A stretch of 64,000 nucleotides of DNA, from positions 1 to 64,000 of the forward strand of contig JAFXCQ010000008.1 of NCBI GenBank assembly GCA_017521425.1. Direction: 5' to 3'. Origin of the DNA: Clostridia bacterium. Lineage in GTDB: Bacteria; Bacillota; Clostridia; Oscillospirales; Acutalibacteraceae. The position numbers and the translations under genes were made by a program. Each line of letters starts with the position of its first letter. Position 1 is the stretch's first letter. Positions 27,009 to 34,605 of the stretch are shown here, piece after piece. Under the pieces are notes generated by a model. It had not been told where the DNA came from and did no database searches. It worked only from the letters and a program-made list of their open reading frames with translations.

Positions 27009-30000
27009 ATGAAGCGAAAAGTGTTATGTTCAATACTTGCAATTTTAATTATTCTTGCAAGTGTTCCTATGACTGCTTTTGCGGCAGATGAAGTTACAAT
27101 TACAAAGGTTGATTTGACTGCCACAAAAAACCTTATTGAGGGTTATAATTGTTATATTGAATATGATGGTGAAAAAGATGAAACATTTAATTGCTATTAT
27201 CTTGATGACACATTACCAAATATGACACTTACTTTTTCGGATGGTTCTACAAAAGACATTACTTTTGACGAATACTGGGACTATTTTACAGCCCCTATTT
27301 GGTGTGAGCAGGGTGCTGGAGATAAAGAATTAAAGCCCGGCACACATACAAAAACAGTTTGTCTTACTTACGGTTATAACGAAGAAACGCAACAAAGCGA
27401 AGGTGTTATGGCAGAATATACTTTTACCATAGAACCAAACCCTATTGAAAGCATTTCTGCAGTAGCAACAAAACCTTTAGTAGAAAATGTAGATGGCTAC
27501 TGGGAAGACAAAATAGAAACAGATGAAAACGGCAACGAAGTAGTAGTTGGTAAAACTTTCTTTTATTATGTTGCTGAAACAGCCCCAACTCTGACAGTAA
27601 ATTATAAAAATGGTGATACAAAAACAATTCCTTACGATGTGTGGAGAGAATTTGAATATAGTGTACAATTAAACGACTTTAACCCTTCAGGAACATATAA
27701 ACTTGGTGAAGATAATATTGCAGGCGTTCAAGTTTTAGGTGTTAAAGCGGAGTTTACATTTGCAATAATTCCTGACCCTGTTGAAAAAATTACTGTTGTG
27801 CCAACTAAAACAATTCAGGAAGAAAAAGATGGGAGTTGGATAGAGTGCTCTGATGCAGCCGGTTCATATTTTGATTACAATATTTCTGCAACAGAACCAC
27901 AAATAACAGTAGAATATAATGATGGTACACCAGCGAAAACTTGTACATGGGATGAATGCTATGAAGTTTTTGGTGAAGAACCAAGCTATGAATGTAACCA
28001 GGAAGAAAATCCTTTTTCTATAGGTGAAAATAGTATTACTGTAAAATTTTTAGGACATGAAACGACCTATACATTCGAAATTGTTCCAAACCCGATTAAG
28101 TACGTTTCTTTAGATGTTCGTTACAAACTTGAAGAAAATAAATCAGGTTATGTGGCAGAAGTATATGATGATGAAGATAATTATATAGGCGAATATTTTG
28201 AGTATGAATTAGATTGGGAAAAGACCTTTGTAACAGTAGAATATAACGATGAAGCAAAAGAGTCTTTGACCTTCTGTTTAAGTGACGTCTATGAATATTT
28301 TGAGGACGGTATCAGCATTGACCTTGGTCAGTCTTATGAAAATCAACTTACAGCAGGAGTTCATATAGGTACTGTTATATTAAACGGTATAGATGGCGAA
28401 TTTACTTTTGAAATTGTTCCTAATATCGTTTCAAAAGTTGAGGTAAAAGCAACAAAAGATTTAGTTGAAAATCAGGATGGTTATATGAATGGTGAAGATG
28501 ATGGCGAAGAATATTTTTATTACCATTGTGAAAGCCTCCAGCCTGAATTTAAGGTTACCTTTACAGATGGTACAGTAAAGGTTTATAGCTATGATGAATT
28601 AGATGATTGTGGCTATGAATATGTTTTTGATATTGAGCAAAGCAGTGAAAATCCACTTAAACCGGGTACACATACGGGTACAGCAAGCTTCAATGGTGTA
28701 GAAACAACATTTTCATTTAAAATTCTTGAAGACCCTATAAAAAATATTGAAGTAAATCCTACAAGAGATTTGGTTCAATACACAGATGGTTACAATGTAG
28801 AGGGTTCAAATGGAGAATGGTTTTTCTGGTATGATTTAACTGCTACCCGTCCTGATGTAAAAATAAACTATAAAGATGGAACTTCAAAAACATATACATT
28901 TGAAGAAATCGCAAGATATACAGACTTCGACATTAACATTCTTGATAATCAGAACAGTGATTCACAATTTAAGGTAGGTACAAACAAAACAACTGTTTAT
29001 TTAAACAATATTAAATGTGAATACACATTTAATATAAAAAAAGCAGAGAAAACTGTTACTTCAATTTCAGTTGTTCCGGAAGGTAAGCTTGTCGAAAATA
29101 TTGGCGGTTATTTTGATTGTAATGAAGATGGCGAAGAATTTTATGCTTATCACAGTGCATCAATTACATATACAGTTACCATCAAATATTCAGACGGTAC
29201 CACTAAAACTTATAAAGGTGTAAGACCATACCAGGAAATTGATGGTTCAGATTTCGATATTTATTTCGATTGCCACAGATATGATAACAGATTTACTGTT
29301 GGCAAAAATAACACAGGCTTTGCATACTACAAAAATGCTACCTGCAAATTCTCTGTTGAGGTAGTTAAAAATGATTATAAATCAGTCGAAATCAGTGGCG
29401 ACAATAATTTTGTTATTTCGCTCGTAAAGCAGGATGGCTCAAAGGTTAGTTGTGTTGTACAATCATTTGATTTGATGGGTGGCGGAGAAAATCAGTTAGG
29501 TGTTTTTCTTCGTACTGACAAGGGTAATTTTGATGTTGTAATTAACTATACATTAAATGATGACGCGACCTCTTTACAAAACATATCAGTTATATTCGGT
29601 GATGAAGAAACTGGTTTAAAGAGTAACACACTTGCTTCAAACAAGTGGATTGATATGATGATTTGTGCAGGTGATATTGCAAATATCGCAGCAACTTATT
29701 CAGATGGTTTCTCGAAGCATTTTTATAATCGGGACTTTAATAGTATCAAAGGCACTATTACAGGCTCTGTGGTAGATGACGCACTTACAATGTGTACTGT
29801 AGGGGAATATTATCGTGACTACGAGAATTATGGTGAAGATGAAAAAGGTAAGTTTGCAATTCTTTCTTTAGAAGAAGCAAAGGAATTATTAAAAAATTAT
29901 TTTGACCCGTCAAAGATTGATATTACTACATCACCAATGTATAATGCTCCTGCAAAAGAAATTAAAATTTACTTTATGCCTTACTGGGATGGTATCTTAA

Positions 30001-32039
30001 CTAACAAGAAGTTAGAGTATGTAAATGGTAAATTTGTTTTAACAGCAGATTGGAGTTCTAACTATACAGATAAAATTACACCTGTTACAGTTGTTTTAGC
30101 GAACACAGGTTATGTTGAGTCAATTTCATTTGTTAAAGGTGCTTGTGGTGCTATTAAAACAATAAGCACTAAAGTTGTAAAGAACGGTGTTGAGGTTACT
30201 TACTCTGCGTCAGAAAATGCAACAGAGTATGAAATTTATCGTAGCACTAATGGTGGCAAATATGAAAAAGTTGGTACATCTGAAAAACTCAATTTTGTTG
30301 ATACTACAGTAGTTTCAGGTAAAACCTATACTTATAAGGTTCGTGGTGTTAATCCTAACAATACAGGTGATTTTAGCGGTACAAAGACAATTTCATATTT
30401 AGCAATGCCAAAAACAACTGCAACAATCAGTAAAACAGGCTTTACTGTTAAATGGAATAAAGTCGATGGTGCTTCAACTTACAGAATTTACCGTGCAGAA
30501 TATGTAAATGGTAAGTGGTCAAGCTGGAGTAAATTAAGTGACCAGAAGGCTTCTGTAACATCTTTTGCTGATAAGAATGTAAAAGCAGGAGGCATTTATA
30601 AATACACAGTCAGAGCTTTAGCAAGTGGTGGAGTTGCAAGTGCTTATGAAGGTACCCCTACATTAGTTTACTTGTTAACACCAACAGTAAAAATCGCAAA
30701 CGCTAAAGGTGGCGTTAAAGGTAGTTGGAATGTAGTTGCTGGAGCTCAGGGTTATACAATTTATCGTTCGGAATATAATACAACAACTAAAAAATGGTCC
30801 AATTGGACTAATTTAGGTACAACCAATTCTACAACTAAATCATTTACAGATAAAACTGCCGTTTCAGGTAAAACATATCGTTATACAGTAAGAGCAGTAA
30901 ATGGTAATAATATGAGCCTTTACACTGCAAGTAATACTTTACTTTATTTAGCAGAGCCAACAGTAACAATAGCGAATGCTACAGCAGGTATTACTGTTAA
31001 ATGGACAAAATCAGGCGGTGCAACTGGCTATACAATTTATCGTTCCCAATATAATTCATCTACAAAGAAATGGTCCGGCTGGAGCACTATGGGTACAGCT
31101 AAAGGTACTGCTACCTCCTGGACAGATAAATCTGCAAAAGCAGGTGCTATTTACAAGTACACAGTAAGAGCGGTAAATGGTAAAGTAATGAGTACGTACA
31201 CTGCTTCTGCATCACTTGTAAGACTTGTACAACCAACAGTAAAGATTTCTAATGCAAAAACAGGTATTACTGTTAAATGGAGTAAGGTTGCAGGTGCTAA
31301 GAATTATGTAATTTACAAGTCAGAGCTTGTAAATGGTAAGTGGTCCGGATGGAAGAATATGGGAACTAAAGCAAATAATGTTCTTTCATGGACAGATACA
31401 AGTGCTTTAAGTGGTGCAACTTATCGATATACTGTGAAAGCGGTAAACGGTAAGTCTGTAAGTAAATACGTGGCATCTAACAGTACAATGTTCCTTGCAG
31501 AGCCTACAACAAAAATCCAGAATGCCGCAAACGGAATCAAAGTAAGCTGGACTGCAGTAGATGGTGCAAAGGGCTACACAGTTTACCGTTCACAATATAA
31601 TCCAAAGACAAAAGCCTGGTCATCATGGGTAAGTCGTGGCACAGCAAAGGGCAAGACTTCCTGGACAGATACAAAAGTAACAAGTGGTACTTATTATAAA
31701 TACACAGTCCGTGCAGTAAACGGTAGCTACAAGAGTACATTTACTTCAAGCGCTAAGCTTCTTTTCCTTGCACGACCAACTGTCGCAGTAGCAAAGGCAA
31801 CAAATGGTATAGCAGTAAAATGGAATAAAATTGCAGGAGCTACAAGCTATGCTATCTATCGTCAGGAAAAGGTAGATGGAGCTTGGAGCAGTTGGGTAGC
31901 ATTAGGCACAGTTAAGTCAAGTGTTGCTTCTTACACAGACAAAACTGCAGAGGCTGAAAAAGAATATCGTTACACAGTCCGTGCGGTAAATGGTAGCTAT
32001 AAGAGCACTTATAAAGCAAGTACCGCAATAAAAAAGTAA
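27009..32039 (+). CDS. Large secreted protein with seven Ig-like and seven FN3-like repeats
   Basis: 1676 residues from ATG 27009 (GGAG eight bases upstream). A signal peptide (MKRKVLCSILAILIILASVP..., cut after AFA) is followed by seven degenerate repeats of about 95-115 residues. Each opens with a V-x-x-TK-x-LVE-type strand and has a xxDGTxKTY centre and a GTHTGTVxxNGVExTFxF end, a bacterial Ig-like pattern. A unique domain (about 785-1035) comes next, then seven FN3-like repeats of about 92 residues (GVEVTYSASENATEYEIYRS to the end) with recurring YTVRAVNG. No LPXTG, SLH or dockerin is visible, so it is likely released or non-covalently wall-bound. An adhesive or glycan-binding role is inferred only from architecture. 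The FN3-like repeats resemble those at 37726. Confidence 0.85.
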   Translation: MKRKVLCSILAILIILASVPMTAFAADEVTITKVDLTATKNLIEGYNCYIEYDGEKDETFNCYYLDDTLPNMTLTFSDGSTKDITFDEYWDYFTAPIWCEQGAGDKELKPGTHTKTVCLTYGYNEETQQSEGVMAEYTFTIEPNPIESISAVATKPLVENVDGYWEDKIETDENGNEVVVGKTFFYYVAETAPTLTVNYKNGDTKTIPYDVWREFEYSVQLNDFNPSGTYKLGEDNIAGVQVLGVKAEFTFAIIPDPVEKITVVPTKTIQEEKDGSWIECSDAAGSYFDYNISATEPQITVEYNDGTPAKTCTWDECYEVFGEEPSYECNQEENPFSIGENSITVKFLGHETTYTFEIVPNPIKYVSLDVRYKLEENKSGYVAEVYDDEDNYIGEYFEYELDWEKTFVTVEYNDEAKESLTFCLSDVYEYFEDGISIDLGQSYENQLTAGVHIGTVILNGIDGEFTFEIVPNIVSKVEVKATKDLVENQDGYMNGEDDGEEYFYYHCESLQPEFKVTFTDGTVKVYSYDELDDCGYEYVFDIEQSSENPLKPGTHTGTASFNGVETTFSFKILEDPIKNIEVNPTRDLVQYTDGYNVEGSNGEWFFWYDLTATRPDVKINYKDGTSKTYTFEEIARYTDFDINILDNQNSDSQFKVGTNKTTVYLNNIKCEYTFNIKKAEKTVTSISVVPEGKLVENIGGYFDCNEDGEEFYAYHSASITYTVTIKYSDGTTKTYKGVRPYQEIDGSDFDIYFDCHRYDNRFTVGKNNTGFAYYKNATCKFSVEVVKNDYKSVEISGDNNFVISLVKQDGSKVSCVVQSFDLMGGGENQLGVFLRTDKGNFDVVINYTLNDDATSLQNISVIFGDEETGLKSNTLASNKWIDMMICAGDIANIAATYSDGFSKHFYNRDFNSIKGTITGSVVDDALTMCTVGEYYRDYENYGEDEKGKFAILSLEEAKELLKNYFDPSKIDITTSPMYNAPAKEIKIYFMPYWDGILTNKKLEYVNGKFVLTADWSSNYTDKITPVTVVLANTGYVESISFVKGACGAIKTISTKVVKNGVEVTYSASENATEYEIYRSTNGGKYEKVGTSEKLNFVDTTVVSGKTYTYKVRGVNPNNTGDFSGTKTISYLAMPKTTATISKTGFTVKWNKVDGASTYRIYRAEYVNGKWSSWSKLSDQKASVTSFADKNVKAGGIYKYTVRALASGGVASAYEGTPTLVYLLTPTVKIANAKGGVKGSWNVVAGAQGYTIYRSEYNTTTKKWSNWTNLGTTNSTTKSFTDKTAVSGKTYRYTVRAVNGNNMSLYTASNTLLYLAEPTVTIANATAGITVKWTKSGGATGYTIYRSQYNSSTKKWSGWSTMGTAKGTATSWTDKSAKAGAIYKYTVRAVNGKVMSTYTASASLVRLVQPTVKISNAKTGITVKWSKVAGAKNYVIYKSELVNGKWSGWKNMGTKANNVLSWTDTSALSGATYRYTVKAVNGKSVSKYVASNSTMFLAEPTTKIQNAANGIKVSWTAVDGAKGYTVYRSQYNPKTKAWSSWVSRGTAKGKTSWTDTKVTSGTYYKYTVRAVNGSYKSTFTSSAKLLFLARPTVAVAKATNGIAVKWNKIAGATSYAIYRQEKVDGAWSSWVALGTVKSSVASYTDKTAEAEKEYRYTVRAVNGSYKSTYKASTAIKK
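30150..32036 (+). repeat. Tandem FN3-coding repeats
   Basis: Seven tandem coding units of roughly 270-290 bp, recognisable by recurring ACAGTAAGAGC/ACAGTCCGTGC-type stretches encoding YTVRAVNG and by AAATGG near each unit's start. The last three or four units are the most alike, which suggests recent duplication and a possible site of copy-number change. Confidence 0.7.
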
Positions 32040-32091
32040 ATGCTTTTACTGAATTAAAAATTGCGTAACTGCGTTGACATTTTAATATAAT

Positions 32092-32137
32092 AAAAAAAGA
32101 ACTGTAAAAAACGCAAGTTTTTTACAGTTCTTTTTTC
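32092..32137 (+). terminator. Terminator of the large secreted protein gene
   Basis: A stem of about 20 bp (GAACTGTAAAAAAC with its complement, flanked by A and T runs) around a GCAA loop, ending TTTTTT. Confidence 0.93.
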
Positions 32138-32189
32138 CTATTCCCATTTGTTTTTAGATAAGCTGAATACGTATGATAAGATAAATTTA

Positions 32190-32218
32190 TTGAATAAACT
32201 AAAAATTTATGCTACAAT
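32190..32218 (+). promoter_or_regulatory. Sigma-A-type promoter of the GT52-like gene
   Basis: TTGAAT (32190-32195), a 17-bp spacer and TACAAT (32213-32218), 27 bases before the ATG. Confidence 0.65.
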
Positions 32219-32244
32219 AAAAAAAATACTTTCGGAGGTGCATT

Positions 32245-33390
32245 ATGGTTCTGTTTTTTTGTGCAACACCTCTTCAGATTTATAATGCTATAAATCTGAA
32301 AGAACAGTTTTACAATGACAAAAAATGTAAATTGTATATATTTGATTATTTTAACGGTGCAGCAGATTATGTAGAAAAATGCAAGGTTAAAGGTGTTTTT
32401 GTAGATGTTGTTTTAGTTAAGTTCTTTAAAATTTCTCAACGTACAAATGCTTTAAAATATAAAAAATCAAAATTATTTGGCGGTGTACAGGAGTCGTTTT
32501 TTAAAATCTTACACTCAAACGATGGGCTTCGCAATCTTTACGCAAGATTATGGGCGGTTTATTACTATGTTTTAAAAAATGATGTTTTGAAATTAACCGG
32601 TATAAAAAAAGATGAGCAAATTGAAGAAATTCTTTTTGGCCATTTTGACCCGATTATGCAAATGCTCTATTTAAAGCTTGATAATAAAAATATAGAATAC
32701 AACCGATTCGAGGATGGTACAGGTACATATTTTAACGGTGCAATTTTCCCCGAGAGAAAGTTTGACAAATGGCTTAAAATTGGTGAAAATATTTTTATAC
32801 CGAAAAAAGTATTTGTAAGAATACCCGAGGCGCTTAGAGATTATGAAGAGGTAAAAAAGACTGGAACAAAAATTTACAAAACAGATTTTTCAAGGAACAA
32901 AAAATCAAAAGAAATATTATATGATGTTTTTGACATTAAAAATATGGCTGAAATAAAAGAAAGAGTTATCTTTTTTGATACCCTTTTTGAAAATCAGGAT
33001 ATGGATGCTATGATTAACCCACTTTCCCGTTTTACAAAACAAGAGCTTGTTTACAAAAAGCACCCACGAAGAAAAGATGATTATTACGAGAAAAAAGGTG
33101 TGAATATTTATAGTGGTACATCCTTACCATTTGAAATGTACTGTGAGTATTTTGATGTTTCAGATAAAATCCTCATAACTCATTGTTCAACTGCGTGCAT
33201 AGCTCCTGCATTATATTTCAACCAGAGCCCTGTTTCAATAATTTGTTATGATTTTTCTACAACAAAGGCAAACGAATTGTACGAGCATTTCGATGATTTT
33301 ATTGATGTATTGCTTGAAGGCGATACCCCTTTAAGACTTCATAAGCCAAAGACAAGAGAAGAATATGAAAAATTGATTTCAACATTATAA
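32245..33390 (+). CDS. GT52-like glycosyltransferase, sialyltransferase candidate
   Basis: 381 residues. The N-terminus MVLFFCATPLQIYNAINL is the signature of the GT52 (lipooligosaccharide sialyltransferase) family. The two short motifs shared by bacterial sialyltransferases of GT38, GT52 and GT80 are present: the D/E-D/E-G motif as Glu156-Asp157-Gly158 (RFEDGTG) and the HP motif as His273-Pro274 (YKKHPRRK). A Ser/Thr motif (ITHCSTACIAPAL, about 311-323) completes the set. It would transfer sialic acid or a related nonulosonate from a CMP-sugar on the cytosolic face. CGGAGG precedes the ATG. It has its own promoter and terminator and lies next to a GT4 and Fkp. No CMP-sialate synthetase gene is in the window. 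Confidence 0.75.
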   Translation: MVLFFCATPLQIYNAINLKEQFYNDKKCKLYIFDYFNGAADYVEKCKVKGVFVDVVLVKFFKISQRTNALKYKKSKLFGGVQESFFKILHSNDGLRNLYARLWAVYYYVLKNDVLKLTGIKKDEQIEEILFGHFDPIMQMLYLKLDNKNIEYNRFEDGTGTYFNGAIFPERKFDKWLKIGENIFIPKKVFVRIPEALRDYEEVKKTGTKIYKTDFSRNKKSKEILYDVFDIKNMAEIKERVIFFDTLFENQDMDAMINPLSRFTKQELVYKKHPRRKDDYYEKKGVNIYSGTSLPFEMYCEYFDVSDKILITHCSTACIAPALYFNQSPVSIICYDFSTTKANELYEHFDDFIDVLLEGDTPLRLHKPKTREEYEKLISTL

Positions 33391-33396
33391 AATAAA

Positions 33397-33436
33397 AAAT
33401 GAGTTGTAGAAATTTTTTTACAACTCATTTCTTTTG
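33397..33436 (+). terminator. Terminator after the GT52-like gene
   Basis: A 12-bp stem AAATGAGTTGTA/TACAACTCATTT (33397-33408 with 33419-33430), followed by CTTTTG. Confidence 0.85.
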
Positions 33437-33449
33437 TAGTCAAATTTTG

Positions 33450-33478
33450 TTGAATAATCTGAAAATATGTGGTAAAAT
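33450..33478 (+). promoter_or_regulatory. Sigma-A-type promoter of the GT4-fkp operon
   Basis: TTGAAT (33450-33455), a 17-bp spacer and TAAAAT (33473-33478), 33 bases before the ATG. Confidence 0.65.
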
Positions 33479-33510
33479 GAATCTGTATATGTAAAAGTGG
33501 GAGGTGCCTT

Positions 33511-34569
33511 ATGAAAATTGTTTATATAGATACTAATACATTGGGGCATCACCTTTTTTATATAGGCGCTTTGTCACAGATTGAGGGTAATGAGGTTGTT
33601 GCTGTTCTGCCCGAAAAAACTGATGATTTAAAGTGTAAGCAATATAAGTATGAAACCGAAGACAGAAAAAATGGTAAGCGCTCCTTTTCGCAATACAGAA
33701 AATGGATAAAAGAAATTTATGGATTTGTAAAAGCAGAAAATCCTGATGTAGTTCATATTTTAAATGGTGATTTCTTTTACAGGTATTTTGGCTTTGGCCT
33801 CGGTAAATTTAAAAAATATAAAACTGTTATAACCTTTCATTGCTTAAGAGATGGTATTTTAAACAAGCTTTCTATAAAAGCAATTGCTTCCCGGGTAAAT
33901 GCAGTTGTGTTACATTCGGAATATCTTAAAAATAAGCTTTTAAGCTACGGAAGAACAAACGGTGTGCATATTGAATACCCGAATCTTACAACAAAAGCCT
34001 GTGACTCCAAGCAAGCAAAGGAATATTTTAATTTAAAAGAGGATACCCCTGTTTTAGCATGTATAGGAGAAACAAGGTTTGACAAGGGTTCAGATATTCT
34101 TTTAGAAGCACTTAATAATGTAACAGAGCCTTTTCAGTTACTTATAGCGGGCAGACCTGTTTATTTTGATGAAAAATATATTTTTGAAAAGTCACAGAAA
34201 TATTCTGAAAATGTTCACACTGCTCTTAAATTTTTAAGTGACGATGAGCTTATGTATGCAATGAATGCTGCAGATATAATAGTTTTGCCATACCGAAGGG
34301 TTTTTGATGCGGCAAGTGGCCCATTGGGTGAAGGTGTTGTACTTGAAAAATGTATATTAGGCCCTGACCACGGCAACCTTAACGATACAATTACCAAAAA
34401 TCACTTAGGCTTTACATTTGAAAGTGAAAATCCCGACTCGCTTTCAAAGGTGATTAACAAAATATTGAAAACAGATTTTGTTATTGATGATAATTATAAA
34501 AGCTATAAAGCTTCACTTAAAGTTGAAGCCTTCTTAAGTAGCTACAAAAATTTATATTTTAATTTGTAA
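33511..34569 (+). CDS. GT4-family glycosyltransferase
   Basis: 352 residues, GT-B fold. Elements seen are the N-terminal MKIVYIDTNTLGHH, the nucleotide-sugar domain start LACIGETRFDKGSDILLEAL, and the C-terminal donor region IIVLPYRRVFDAASGPLGEGVVLEK with the E-x7-E-like pattern. It transfers a sugar from a nucleotide donor, probably in surface glycan assembly. It is followed 36 bases later by Fkp, so GDP-fucose could be its donor; that is an inference from position. GGGAGG precedes the ATG. Confidence 0.85.
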   Translation: MKIVYIDTNTLGHHLFYIGALSQIEGNEVVAVLPEKTDDLKCKQYKYETEDRKNGKRSFSQYRKWIKEIYGFVKAENPDVVHILNGDFFYRYFGFGLGKFKKYKTVITFHCLRDGILNKLSIKAIASRVNAVVLHSEYLKNKLLSYGRTNGVHIEYPNLTTKACDSKQAKEYFNLKEDTPVLACIGETRFDKGSDILLEALNNVTEPFQLLIAGRPVYFDEKYIFEKSQKYSENVHTALKFLSDDELMYAMNAADIIVLPYRRVFDAASGPLGEGVVLEKCILGPDHGNLNDTITKNHLGFTFESENPDSLSKVINKILKTDFVIDDNYKSYKASLKVEAFLSSYKNLYFNL

Positions 34570-34605
34570 TATAGAAATTCTTTTTTATTTTAGGAGAGAA
34601 AAGAT

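Noticed and set aside
30150-32036. CRISPR-like array from regular repeats
   Set aside because: The repeats are long, degenerate and coding (FN3-like modules), with no short identical repeats or spacers.
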